Shown: positions 51,793 through 61,737 of the stretch, in pieces
Layout: every line of letters begins with the position of its first letter
How positions within the stretch are numbered: position 1 is the first letter of the stretch
Assembly (NCBI RefSeq): GCF_002197845.1
Contig: NZ_NIDE01000014.1
Location: 372,001-436,000 of the forward strand
Length of the DNA stretch: 64,000 nucleotides
Direction: 5' to 3'
Origin: Fimbriiglobus ruber
GTDB lineage: Bacteria; Planctomycetota; Planctomycetia; Gemmatales; Gemmataceae
Position numbers and translations under genes: made by a program
The notes under the pieces: model-generated
What the model was told of the DNA's origin: nothing
Databases searched by the model: none
The model's input: the letters and a program-made list of their open reading frames with translations, nothing else

Positions 51793-53234
51793 GACAACTC
51801 TTCGATCTTGCCCGAGGTCGGGTTGATGTCGTCGGACTCGCGGGACGCCCGGCCCGCGAGCAGATCGGTCCACCGTCGCTCGATCCCGTCGAAGAAGCGG
51901 AAGGTGCGGACGAACGGGTAAACGACGTAGTCCGTGAGCAGCGCGTCGAGGTATCCCCGTTCGAGGGCCGCGCGGTACAGCCAGAGGTGTGCGTGGCTGG
52001 GGGCAGCCCCCTTCTCCGCGCCCGGTCGCGGGAGTCGCGAGCCGATCGCGTTTTCAAGCGTCCGGTAGTCTTGCAGAAGGCTCGGGGCCCGGACGAACTG
52101 GAGGGTCCGCAGGAACGCGTGCCCGATCAGGTGGATCAGGGCGACGTACCGCAGCCACGCGAACCAGGGCCCGAACCCGCCGGCCCCGATCTCGGCCACG
52201 ATCACCCCGACCTGGGCGAGCGACGCGAACGACAGGGCGGCCTTGATGTCCGTCTGCACCCGCCCGGCCAGCGACCCATACGCGGCCGTGATCAACCCGA
52301 GCGCGAAGGTCGCGGCCGACAGGTAGATGGACATTTCCAGCACCGGCGTCACGCGGAGCAGCAGGTACGCCCCGAGGTGGACGGACAGGGCTCCGTAGAA
52401 GACCGCGCTCGACGGGGTCGGCCCCTCCATCGCCCGCGGCAGCCACCCGGAGAACGGGACGAGGGCGGACTTGCCCGCGGCCGCGGCCAGCAGCAGGAAC
52501 CCGACGGCCACGGCCTGGTTCATCGTCACCCCGTGGGCGTGCCCGTCCGGCCACGACTCGTGCCCGAGCAGGATGTCGAAGTCGCCGGCCCCGAGCATGT
52601 GGTGCATGACGATCGCCGCCAGCAGCAGGCAGGCGTCCGACACCCGGTACACGACCCACACCCGCAGGCCGTTCCGGGCCGGGGCCGGGCGGTCCTGGAA
52701 GAAGACGATCAGAAGGGTCGACGACAGGCCGACCAGTTCCCACCCGGCGAACAGGGTCTCGATCGTCCCCGCCAGGCCGGCCGTCACGAGCCCGAGGAGG
52801 AAGAAGGCGTACTGCACGTAGAACCGGTTGTACCCCTGCTCCCGGTGCATGTACCGACTGGCGAACGCCCCGATCGTCCCGCACAGCACGTAGGTCATGA
52901 TCAGGAACGGCATCGACAGCCGGTCGAAGACGAACTTGACCAGGAAGTGGAACCCGGCCTCGGTCCCGTGCGATTGGCCGTGGTCGTGGATCGCGACCCA
53001 GTTGCCGAGGTCGAGGATGTCGTGCTGGATGTCCAGGAGGAGCATGCACGCGAGGACGCCGAGCGACGCCACCAGGCCGATCGTGGTCGTCACCTGGACC
53101 AGCCGGTTGATCGAGGGCTCCGGCAACTTTCGGTTCAGGAGGGCCGGGAGGCCGAGAGCGAACACCAACGCGACCGGCGTCACCACGACCACGTACTCGA
53201 ACCACTTCAGCGCGAGTTGATAATATTCGGTCAT
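51789..53234 (-). CDS. dabB: NuoL-like membrane subunit (DabB-like)
   Basis: A protein of 481 residues with about fourteen helices. The family motif region VFDRLSMPFLIMTYVLCG and the glutamate in FAGWELVGLSSTLLI are those of NuoL/MrpA. LLAAAAGKSALVPFSGWLPRAMEGPTPSSAVFYGALSVHLGAYLL is the classic proton-channel helix pair. In DAB systems DabB couples ion flow to the carbonic-anhydrase-like DabA. Here dabA lies just upstream, beyond the repeat at 53290-53448. Confidence 0.85.
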   Translation of the reverse strand: MTEYYQLALKWFEYVVVVTPVALVFALGLPALLNRKLPEPSINRLVQVTTTIGLVASLGVLACMLLLDIQHDILDLGNWVAIHDHGQSHGTEAGFHFLVKFVFDRLSMPFLIMTYVLCGTIGAFASRYMHREQGYNRFYVQYAFFLLGLVTAGLAGTIETLFAGWELVGLSSTLLIVFFQDRPAPARNGLRVWVVYRVSDACLLLAAIVMHHMLGAGDFDILLGHESWPDGHAHGVTMNQAVAVGFLLLAAAAGKSALVPFSGWLPRAMEGPTPSSAVFYGALSVHLGAYLLLRVTPVLEMSIYLSAATFALGLITAAYGSLAGRVQTDIKAALSFASLAQVGVIVAEIGAGGFGPWFAWLRYVALIHLIGHAFLRTLQFVRAPSLLQDYRTLENAIGSRLPRPGAEKGAAPSHAHLWLYRAALERGYLDALLTDYVVYPFVRTFRFFDGIERRWTDLLAGRASRESDDINPTSGKIEELS

Positions 53235-53237
53235 AAA

Positions 53238-53546
53238 ATCAGTTAAAAATTAAAAGTTAAAAATTAAAAAACGAATAACACGCAAACTGCACCGGCACTC
53301 GGCGCGGGTCTCCGACCCCGCCGTTCGGCCCGACCGCAGGTCTCTCCCCCGACGCACGAAACACCGATCGGAGGGGCACGCGCCAGGGGACAGGAGACCT
53401 GCGGTCGGGCCGAACGGCGGGGTCGGAGACCCGCGCCGAGCGCCGGTGTGGGGGCTATTGCGGCGGGATGGTTACGCCCGTCCGCCTCATGAGCCATTTT
53501 GTTTTGCCTTCATTTTTCAACTTTTAACTTTTAATTTTTAACTGAT
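53238..53546. repeat. Nested inverted repeats between dabA and dabB
   Basis: The outer AT-rich arms (atcagttaaaaattaaaagttaaaa, 53238-53262 and 53522-53546) are perfect over 25 bp. The inner GC-rich arms at 53290-53344 and 53394-53448 pair over 55 bp with one mismatch, with a 49-bp loop. The right outer arm covers the last codons of dabA (ESVKN, stop) and the left arm is the region before the dabB start. The element may affect transcript continuity between the genes. Confidence 0.9.
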
Positions 53547-56500
53547 TCCGGCCCGATCTCCGCGAACTCCAGGTGGTCCCGCCAGCCGCGGTACCAGTCG
53601 ACCGACGACGCGGCCCGGGGGAGTTCGGACGCCACCGGCTCGTACGGGTGGAACGTCCCGTTGCGGAACACTTGGATGGCGTCCGACCCGGGGTCGAGGA
53701 CCGCGAGCTGGACCCACCCGTTGCGGCACATCCGGCCGATGCCCTCGTTCTTCTCGATGATCTGGAGCATCGCCTCGGGCGTCGTCTCGATGACGAACAA
53801 CAGGCGGACCGGCTCGTGGATCTCGACCATCTGCCACGGCAGCCCGGTCCGCAAGTCGCTCGCCGCCCCGTCCATCACGCCCAGGAGCGACGCGACGTTG
53901 TGCGGCAACTTGGTCCCGCAGCCGAAGCCGGGCGAGTCGACGTACGAGAAGTAGTATTCCAGGTTGATCCCCCCGCAGACGGGGAAGACGGCCTGGAGGG
54001 TCCGGGTCAGGATGCTGCTGGTCGCGTCGTCCCGGGTCGGGTCGTAGGAGACCAGGAAGGCCCGGCGGTCGAGGTAGAGCCCGCGGGTCCGCGGCCGGCG
54101 GCCGACGACGGCGATCGCGTTCGTCGCGTGGCCGCACTCGGGCCGTGTCTGGCCGAGGTCTTCGGACCGGGCCTCGACGTGCCGCTTGGCCGCCGAGTAC
54201 GACATCGTCAGCGGGGCGGACATGAACCGCCGGCACCGCTCGTGCGCGTTCCGCTTGCACGTTTCCGCGATCGACCGGCGGGCGAACGCGACGTCCTCGG
54301 CGTGCGTTGCCGGCACCTTGTCGGTGTCCAGGAATGTGACCTCGTCGTTGCAGGTGTTGTGATACCCGCCCACGAACACCGTGTCGGCCGGGACCGCGAC
54401 CCCGCGGCCGACGAGCCGCTCGCGGACGCGGGCGTCGTTCAGCACCTGGGCCAGCGCCCGGGCGTTCGGCCCGCCCGCGCTCCCGCCGCACGCCCCGCAC
54501 ATGTAGGCCGAGTTGTGCGGGTTGTTCAGGCTGTTCGACCCGTGCCCGACGATGAGGACGACCCGCGAGAACCGGGTCACGAGGCCGATGTCGCGGAGTA
54601 ACCGCTCGCCGATGTTCGTCATCTCGTCCAGCGAGTACCCCAGGCACCCGTCTTCCGGCGCGGGAGCCGGGGCCGTCCGTTCCAGCGTCAGGCGCGTTTC
54701 CGTGGGCGTCTGGATCACGCTCGTGAAGCGCTGGCGGAGGCGGGACGTCAGCCGCGGGAACAGAATGCGGGCCACAAGCGGGATCGACGCCAGGAACCCG
54801 ACGCCCCCGGCGATCAGCGACCCGAGGACGAAGCTCCGCGTCCCCGCGTGGAACCGGTGGGACAGGGCGCCGATCGCCCGGCGGGCCGCGACCCGCCGCT
54901 TGTGGGTACCCGCGTGTTGCGGCTCGACTTCTTCTTTCACCCAGTGCTGCGGGCGGATCACGATCGGGCAGAGTGGGACGTAGTGCGCGTCCGCGGCCCC
55001 GCGGTAGTACATGGCCACGCTGTAGAACCCGGCCGCCCCGAACGTCTCCACGTCCGGGACCAGTTCTTCCAGGTGGCGGCGGAACGATTCCTCCCGCTCG
55101 TCCAGGCAGAACATCGCCTGGAACCGGGGCACCGCCGGGACGGGCGGGGCCGGCTTGCGGGCGTGGAGGGCGAGCGCGTCGAGCGTCTGCGTGCGGAACC
55201 GGGACTCGAAAGCCGCGTGGAAGACGCGGCGGCGCTCGATGCCGGCGAACGACTCGATCTCGCGGAACAGGGTGCCCCAGTCGTCGGCCGACAGGCGGTG
55301 CAACTCCTCGGGCGTCCACCCGAACAGTTGGGCTAGTTGGAACACCAGGAACGCCCGCTGCTCGGACGCCGGGGGTGCCGGCTTACGGGCGCGGTCGGCG
55401 ATCGCGTCGCGCAGTTCGGCGAGCGGCCCCTTGTACTGGAGTTCGGCCCGGGCCACGTGCGCGTAAGCCCAGCGGTCGAGGAGCAGGCGGACGGCCAGGA
55501 ACTCGACGAGACTGCCGGCCGGCACCGGTTGGGCGACGCGGTCGCCCCGAATCTCGACCTGGTGAACCATCCCGCCCCACCCGCGGAGCGAAAGCAGCGC
55601 GGTCGAAAGGAAGTCCTCCCACTCCGCCTCCGGCACCCCGAGTTCGGCCAGCGATTCGGAGATCGAATCGAGCGGGCCGACGCGGCCGTCTTGCAGGCGG
55701 GCCAGTTCGCGGGCGAGCCCGCGCATCCACCGCTCGACCGGGGCGTCCGTCCGGCGGTAGAGCGAGAGGAACGACTCGTAGTAGCCCTTGTCCCGGTCGG
55801 GCAGCGGCCAGTGCGCGAAGCCCTGGTCGAGGAAGGCGGCCGTGTACCGGATCAGGAGGTCGTTACCGAACGCGTCGGCGTCGACCGAGGTCGCCGCGAG
55901 GAGAACGTCCCGGTGGCGGGCCGGTGGCGGGGCCGGCAGGACCGGGGCGGGCGCTATCTGGGCGCCGCGACCGCACACCCGCCACAACGCCTGGAGCGCG
56001 AACGCTTCCCACGTGTCCCGTTCCCAGGTCTCGATCCCGGACTCGCCGAACCGCTCGAACAGGTCGGCCAGGAAGTTGCCGGCCCGGCGACTCGTTCCCT
56101 TCGACTCGGACCCCCGGTGCGCCGACCCGTTGAGCGATTCTTGTCCGCCGCGGAGGTCGCGCATGACCCAGTGGCGGGTTTCCGAAATGAGCCGCCCGCG
56201 GGCCGCCGCGGACGCGTCCGAACGAACTTGCCGAAGGGCGTCGGTCTCGGCGACGTACCAGAGGAGTTCTTCCGTCGGCCCGGTCGAGAGCGGGTATTGC
56301 AGCATCGCCAGCCGCAAGTCGTACCGGCTGCAAAACTTCAGGACTGGCTCCCCGGCTCGCTCCCCGAGGTCTTTGCGGAGTACCCATTCCAGGTCGTCCA
56401 CCCGGATGCGGCCCTTCTGCAGTTTGTCCCGGTAGTTGTCTTCGGACAGATATGGCTGGCACCCGAAGATTCTGGCGCCATTCTGAACGCCTTCGTCGAA

Positions 56501-56662
56501 CGGCAGGTCTTCGAAAGCGTGAAGCGTGTTGTGGTGAATGAAGACGGTGATCGGCCCCTGGGCGGGCAGCAGGTGCGCGGCGTGTTCGATCGCGTGTTGA
56601 AGGCGGTCCCGGCGGGCGACGGGGGCGTCGGTATTTTCCACTGCGACCACCTCGGTCGTCAC
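53531..56662 (-). CDS. dabA: DabA-like inorganic-carbon uptake protein (DUF2309)
   Basis: A protein of 1043 residues of the DabA/UPF0753 family. These are membrane-associated carbonic-anhydrase-like zinc proteins that pair with DabB to accumulate bicarbonate. The zinc-site residues fit those known from DabA: Cys519 and Asp521 in FCLDEREESFRR, His707 in IVGHGSNSLNNPHNSAYMCG and Cys722 fifteen residues later. Other landmarks are FIHHNTLHAFEDLPFDEG and RAFLVSYDP. The start is GTG 56662. In autotrophs it supports CO2 fixation. Its use in a heterotroph would be to supply bicarbonate for carboxylases. Confidence 0.9.
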   Translation of the reverse strand: MTTEVVAVENTDAPVARRDRLQHAIEHAAHLLPAQGPITVFIHHNTLHAFEDLPFDEGVQNGARIFGCQPYLSEDNYRDKLQKGRIRVDDLEWVLRKDLGERAGEPVLKFCSRYDLRLAMLQYPLSTGPTEELLWYVAETDALRQVRSDASAAARGRLISETRHWVMRDLRGGQESLNGSAHRGSESKGTSRRAGNFLADLFERFGESGIETWERDTWEAFALQALWRVCGRGAQIAPAPVLPAPPPARHRDVLLAATSVDADAFGNDLLIRYTAAFLDQGFAHWPLPDRDKGYYESFLSLYRRTDAPVERWMRGLARELARLQDGRVGPLDSISESLAELGVPEAEWEDFLSTALLSLRGWGGMVHQVEIRGDRVAQPVPAGSLVEFLAVRLLLDRWAYAHVARAELQYKGPLAELRDAIADRARKPAPPASEQRAFLVFQLAQLFGWTPEELHRLSADDWGTLFREIESFAGIERRRVFHAAFESRFRTQTLDALALHARKPAPPVPAVPRFQAMFCLDEREESFRRHLEELVPDVETFGAAGFYSVAMYYRGAADAHYVPLCPIVIRPQHWVKEEVEPQHAGTHKRRVAARRAIGALSHRFHAGTRSFVLGSLIAGGVGFLASIPLVARILFPRLTSRLRQRFTSVIQTPTETRLTLERTAPAPAPEDGCLGYSLDEMTNIGERLLRDIGLVTRFSRVVLIVGHGSNSLNNPHNSAYMCGACGGSAGGPNARALAQVLNDARVRERLVGRGVAVPADTVFVGGYHNTCNDEVTFLDTDKVPATHAEDVAFARRSIAETCKRNAHERCRRFMSAPLTMSYSAAKRHVEARSEDLGQTRPECGHATNAIAVVGRRPRTRGLYLDRRAFLVSYDPTRDDATSSILTRTLQAVFPVCGGINLEYYFSYVDSPGFGCGTKLPHNVASLLGVMDGAASDLRTGLPWQMVEIHEPVRLLFVIETTPEAMLQIIEKNEGIGRMCRNGWVQLAVLDPGSDAIQVFRNGTFHPYEPVASELPRAASSVDWYRGWRDHLEFAEIGPESVKN

Positions 56663-56817
56663 CCGGAGCGCCGGGGGAGGTTTGGGCGGCGTGGCGGCAT
56701 CAGCGTGTTGGTGCGTATGACGGCCACAGTTTTACTCATCTTCCCGGACGTTACAAGGGTCGAGCGCCCGGGCGCCCCACGGCCCACTCGATAAGTGACC
56801 TCGTCCGCGGCCCCACG

Positions 56818-58574
56818 TCACGGCGAGGGCGTCATCGTCTTTACGCCGGACGATTTCCGGGCCGCGAGCGGGTGTTTGGACAGCGGGCGGAAGCTTTCCA
56901 GCCCTTCGACCGTCAGGTGCCCGCCGCCGGCGTGGTATTCGGCTTCGAGTTCGTGGAGTTTATCCATCACGGTGTGGTCGACGAGTTTCAGGTTGGACAG
57001 GTCGATCATGACGTTCGCGGCGTACCCGATGCGGTCGAGCGCCTTCTTGATTGGCAGCCAGTTCGCGAACACCGCGGCCTTCTGGACGGACACCTTGTAC
57101 TGGTTCCCGGCGAGTTCCGTCACCTCGACGCCCGGCCCGAACAGGGCTCCGATCGGCATCCGGTTGACCAGGTGGATGATCAGTTCCATCGCGATCCCGG
57201 CGAAGAACCCGATCAGCAGGTCGGTGGCAAGGATAACGCCGATCGTGACCAGGAAGACGATGATCTGATCGATTCCGATCTTATACGTCTTGACGAACTC
57301 CCGCGGGTGGGCCAGGCGGAACCCGGTGAACACCAACATCGCGGCGAGCGCGGCGGCCGGGATGAGGGCCAGCACGCCCGACAGAAACACGGCCGCGAGC
57401 AGGAGGAAGCAGGCGTGGAAGAAGTTCGCGAACGAGGTCCGGGCGCCGTTGTCGATGTTGGCTTTACTGCGGACGATTTCCGAGATCATCGGCAGGCCGC
57501 CGAGGAACGCGACGGCCGTGTTCGCGATGCCGACGGCGAGGGTATCCCGGTTCAGGTTCGTCTTCCGCTTGTACGGGTCGATCGTGTCCACCGCCTTCGC
57601 GCTGACGATCGATTCGAGACTTCCGATCAGCGAGAACAGCACAACGTACTTGATACCGGGTCCGGACAGGATCAGGCTGAAGTCCGGAAAGAAAAACGCT
57701 GTCTGTGGTTCCGCCGTCACGTTCGGAACGGTGATCAAGAAGTTCAAGTTCAACCCCGCGCCCAAGCCCTTGAGGTTCAGGGCCAACGCTAGCGGGATCG
57801 TGACAACGAGTACGACGAGCTGCGCCGGAATCTTTTTGATCGTCTTATGTGTCACAAAGCTGAACGCGATCATGATAATCAGCCCGACGAAGCCGATGGC
57901 TGCGACTTGTGGCACCGGCTTGGCCCCCTCGACCATCCCGAGCGCGTACTCGGGGAACTGAATCACCGACTGGATCGCTTCCCCACCGGGGGCGCTGAGC
58001 CCGAGCAGCGGGTACGCCTGCTTGAAGAAGATGATGATCCCGATCGACGCGAGCAGGGCGTGGACCGGCGTCATTGGGCAGATCTCGGCCAGCGTCCCGA
58101 GCCGGAAGACGCCGAACAGGATCTGAACGACCCCGGCCGCCACGCCGACGCCGATCGCGTGCGTGTACCCGGCCTTAATCTGTTCGGCTTTCAGAGCTTT
58201 TTTCACGTCCTCGTCGGACTTCCCCTCTTCCTTCATTTTGGCGACGGTCGCTTCGGGCAATTGGGGGAGGGCGAGTTCACCGAGGTCCGTGACCGCACCC
58301 AAAACGATCACAATGAGGCCGGCGGCCGGCCCTTTGATGGTCATCTGGGAGTTGCTGATGAACGAGCAGATCAGCCCGCCGGCCACAGCCGTCCAAACCC
58401 CGCAATCGGGGGGAAGCCGCTGGCCTTCGCGATGCCGAGGCAGAGGGGGAGGGCGATCAGGAAGACGAGAAACCCGGAGAGCAAGTCCGCGGCCGATGGC
58501 CCCCGGGGCTTCACTGGTACGCTCCCCGGGCCGGTCGATGATTCGGGTCTGTGAACCGTATCTGGCGCGGACAT
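56818..58574 (-). pseudogene. SulP-type anion transporter with STAS domain, single-base frameshift
   Basis: A transporter for inorganic anions, possibly bicarbonate given its neighbours. The N-terminal helix ([33 protein letters not shown]) lies in one frame from ATG 58574. The rest ([14 protein letters not shown] onward, to TGA at 56818) lies in another. One extra C at the four-C run 58398-58401 joins them and gives 585 residues. Ten or more helices follow, then a STAS domain (VMIDLSNLKLVDHTVMDKLHELEAEY). The break lies in the first membrane repeat, so a real frameshift would be fatal unless recoded. Confidence 0.85.
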
Positions 58575-59080
58575 AAGACCTCCGTGGCGACCGATAGAAC
58601 TCGAATTCTCGCCGACTTGCGAACAAATAGCCAACGCAAGTGCCGAACAATGATTCACCGTCTGGTGGCATGATGACCCGCGACTTTGCAAGGATTTTGG
58701 CGTTACTGATGTTCCTTAGAACGAACCCATTTTGAGGACAAAATGGCCGCGCCGGAGTCGGGGCGGTTAGAATTCGACCACGCATAAAAAATGGTTACAG
58801 CCTTTGAGTATATCGAGAAAAGTGGTGGCCTGTGTCGGATTTGAAGCACGTGGGTATACCCTGCGCGGTCGGGGATGAGATGTTCGTTTCTTCCTAAAAT
58901 GCCGACGTCTGCGGGCGAGCGGGGGCTCACGCCCCCTGCTCGCCGTTGAGGAATTGGTTCGCGGCTGGCACCTTCGTAACCGCTTCTTATTCTCAGCTAA
59001 TGGTTTCGGACGGTCTTTAGAAGCGGAATCACGACGACAGTTCGAGACTGCGGTTGATTTTTCTACGCCCGGGCAGAAGA
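58575..59080. other. Gene-poor gap with a REP-like hairpin
   Basis: No gene was found in these 506 bp. A GC hairpin (ggcgagcgggggc at 58914-58926 with its complement at 58931-58944, loop tcac) stands near 58930. It may be a terminator or a dispersed repeat. The sulP promoter should lie just above 58574. Confidence 0.5.
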
Positions 59081-59572
59081 ATGTTAAAGGCAGATTTGAT
59101 TCTGGGAGGGATGGCTGTGTTGCGGGTGGCGGTCACCTACTACTTGGCTCTCGTACTGATCGTCGGTCCGGCGGCAAATTGCTGCTGTGTACTGGGCGCA
59201 ACCGCTGCACCCTACCCTGTACCCACCGTCAGCTCCCCGCTCTCGACTCCGGTCGAAGTTGACGGTCGTTGCCCTCACTGCAAAAAGCACCAACAGACAC
59301 CGCCTTCTGGAAAATCCCAGGACCAAGAAAAGAACCCGCGCTGCCCCTGCCAGGAGCAGCAACCGGAAGCCATCACTTCGGACACCTTGACGGACCTCGC
59401 CCTCGGTTGGTCGCTCGATCAAGTCTTTTCCGTTTGCCCGATCGGCGTGTTGGACCTCTCCGCTCACGACATGACGAGCCTGGCGCAGCCGCAGGCGGTG
59501 GCCGGTCTCCGCGACGGTCCCTGGCTCTCGGCCAGTGATCTCATCTCCGCGCACCACGTTATTCGCTGCTAA
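59081..59572 (+). CDS. Cysteine-rich exported or anchored hypothetical protein
   Basis: A protein of 163 residues. A hydrophobic N-terminal segment (LRVAVTYYLALVLIVGPAANCCC) acts as signal or anchor. The outside part has cysteine pairs RCPHCKKHQ and RCPCQEQQ and ends DLISAHHVIRC. It lies directly upstream of an RND metal-efflux cluster. A metal-binding role at the periplasm is plausible but inferred. The ATG at 59081 is preferred to the frame start at 59054. Confidence 0.6.
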   Translation: MLKADLILGGMAVLRVAVTYYLALVLIVGPAANCCCVLGATAAPYPVPTVSSPLSTPVEVDGRCPHCKKHQQTPPSGKSQDQEKNPRCPCQEQQPEAITSDTLTDLALGWSLDQVFSVCPIGVLDLSAHDMTSLAQPQAVAGLRDGPWLSASDLISAHHVIRC

Positions 59573-59731
59573 TCCCTTCCCGACCGTCTCAGCGGGTGTG
59601 AAAGCACTTCCGCGCCACGCATTAAGCCATTGTCTCGACGCGCACATCGGGCGCCCCCACGTAAGGGTTTCCCCGTGCGGCCGTCCGGGAGTCGGTGTCC
59701 GGTCCGTTCGACCCGGAAAGGGAGGGAATAC

Positions 59732-61720
59732 GTGTCTGTTCCGATCACACCGCCCGTTGGCACTGCCAAGGGCGTGCCAACGGAAGCGCCGCGCCGCCGG
59801 TTTGGGGGACTCCGTCAAGTTCTCGTGACCGTCCTCGCCCGGCTCCGGTTCGTCGGGATCATTGCCGTCATCGGCGTCGTCATCGTGAAGTGGGTCCTCA
59901 TCAACGCCTACTACGAGAAGTGGGCTCGGCCGGCCGGAGAGACGGCCACGACGGAGCCCGACGCCGAATACTTCTGCCCGATGCACCCGTCGATCGTGCG
60001 GGACAACAACAAGGACAAGTGTCCCGTCTGCTTCATGCCCCTCTCGAAGCGGAGGAAAGGAGAAATGACCGACGCCCCGCTCCCGCCTGGGGTCGTCAGC
60101 CGCGTGCAGCTCTCCCCTTACCGGGTGGTACTCGCCGGGGTGCAGACCTCGTCCGTGACGTTCCTCCCGCTCGCGAAAGAGATCGCGACGATCGGCACCG
60201 TCGAGTTCGACGAGCGGGGGCTCAAACACGTCGCTGCCCGCGTCAAGGGGCGGATCGACAAGCTCGCGGTGAACCAGACCGGGCAAATGGTCCACAGGGG
60301 GGACGAACTCGCCACGCTCTACAGTCCGGACCTGGTCGTGACCGCGCAGAACCTGATCGACGCGAACAGGTCGGGGAACAGCGAGCTGGAGCGGATCGCC
60401 CGGGACCGGCTCTCGCTGTGGGGGTTGGAGCCGGACCAGATCGACCGGATCGCGAAGAGCGGGAAGCCGGCGACGCAGATCACCGTCCGCTCGCCCACCG
60501 ACGGGCACGTCATCAAGCGCTATCAGACCGAGGGCCGGTACGTGGACGAGGGGACGCCCCTCTACGACGTGGCGGACCTGAACACGGTCTGGATTCAGGC
60601 ACAGGTATACGAAGACGATCTCGCGTTCCTGCCCGCCGAGGTCCACGACCTCACGAAGGATGACCGGCTACCTGCCACCGTCGTTACCCGGGCCTACCCG
60701 GGGCAATCCTTTTCCGGGACACTATCGTTCGTCTACCCGCACGTCGATCAAGAGAGCCGCACTCTGAGCGTGCGGTTCGAGTTGACGAACCCCGACGGCC
60801 GGCTCAAGCCTGGGATGACGGCGACCGTGACGTTCGCCGTCTCGCCCGCGAAGCTCGCGAAACGGGAGGGCTCCGGCTCGCGACTCCGACTCGAAGGCGG
60901 GAAGGTACTCGCCGTGCCCGAGTCGAGTGTCATCGACACCGGGAGCATGAAGGTCGTCTACCGGGAAGCGTCACACAACGAATACGAGGGGGTCCGGGTC
61001 GAACTCGGTCCCCGGATGGTCGGCCAGGACGGCGTCCCCTATTTTCCCGTCCTGTCGGGCCTCGAACCGGGGCAGACGGTGGTCACTGCCGGGTCGTTCC
61101 TGGTCGACGCCGAGACGCGGCTCAACCCGGCCGCCGGGTCCATCTACTTCGGCGGAAGTGGCGCGAAGTCGTCGACCGTTAGGCCGTCCACGCCCGACGA
61201 CGAGGATGCCAAGGTCAGCACGTTCCTCTCGAAACTCCCGCCCGCGGACCGCGTTCTCGCGGAAGCCCAGGGCACCTGCCCCGTACTCGACGGGAGTCGG
61301 CTCGGCGCGATGGGGGTGCCGGTCAAACTCAACCTCAGTGGGAAAACGGTCTTCATCTGTTGCCCGGCGTGCGAGGAGAAGGCGACGGCGGCCACGGTGC
61401 GCACGCTCGCCCGCACCGAGGAATTGCGAGCCGGAGGCAAGCCACCCCCCAAGAAGGCCGCGAGCCCCGCGGAGGAAGCCGAGATCGCGGCGGCCCTCGT
61501 GAAACTCGCCGCGACCGACCGACCCGCCGCGGAGGTCCAACGCTACTGCCCCGACACCGGCGAGCGGCTCGGGGCGATGGGCGTCCCGCAGAAAGTCGTA
61601 CTCGACGGGAAGCTGGTATTCGTTTGCTGCAAAGCGTGTATCGAGAAGGTCCGGGCAGAACCTGCCGTGATGCTTGGGCGAGTCGAGGCGTTCAAGAAGG
61701 GTCAGGCTCCGAAGAGGTGA
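59732..61720 (+). CDS. CusB-like RND efflux adaptor with metal-binding domains at both ends
   Basis: A protein of 662 residues starting at GTG 59732, with GGAGGGAA just upstream. One membrane helix (VGIIAVIGVVIVKWVLI) is followed by a heavy-metal-binding domain (YFCPMHPSIVRDNNKDKCPVCFMPL). The adaptor core follows with lipoyl-like and barrel segments (ARVKGRIDKLAVNQTGQMV; TVRSPTDGHVIKRYQTEGRYV; GMTATVTF). The C-terminus adds two tandem Cys-rich repeats: C516 with C543/C544/C547, and C606 with C632/C633/C636. This tail is not usual in CusB and may chaperone metal. The partner pump is encoded downstream. Confidence 0.88.
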   Translation: MSVPITPPVGTAKGVPTEAPRRRFGGLRQVLVTVLARLRFVGIIAVIGVVIVKWVLINAYYEKWARPAGETATTEPDAEYFCPMHPSIVRDNNKDKCPVCFMPLSKRRKGEMTDAPLPPGVVSRVQLSPYRVVLAGVQTSSVTFLPLAKEIATIGTVEFDERGLKHVAARVKGRIDKLAVNQTGQMVHRGDELATLYSPDLVVTAQNLIDANRSGNSELERIARDRLSLWGLEPDQIDRIAKSGKPATQITVRSPTDGHVIKRYQTEGRYVDEGTPLYDVADLNTVWIQAQVYEDDLAFLPAEVHDLTKDDRLPATVVTRAYPGQSFSGTLSFVYPHVDQESRTLSVRFELTNPDGRLKPGMTATVTFAVSPAKLAKREGSGSRLRLEGGKVLAVPESSVIDTGSMKVVYREASHNEYEGVRVELGPRMVGQDGVPYFPVLSGLEPGQTVVTAGSFLVDAETRLNPAAGSIYFGGSGAKSSTVRPSTPDDEDAKVSTFLSKLPPADRVLAEAQGTCPVLDGSRLGAMGVPVKLNLSGKTVFICCPACEEKATAATVRTLARTEELRAGGKPPPKKAASPAEEAEIAAALVKLAATDRPAAEVQRYCPDTGERLGAMGVPQKVVLDGKLVFVCCKACIEKVRAEPAVMLGRVEAFKKGQAPKR

Positions 61721-61737
61721 GCGGGTAGTTGACTGTG

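Noticed and set aside
59084-60646. 520-codon minus-strand frame opposite the RND adaptor
   Set aside because: The plus strand encodes a CusB-like adaptor with metal motifs. The antisense frame is rich in Arg/Asp/Val with no domain.
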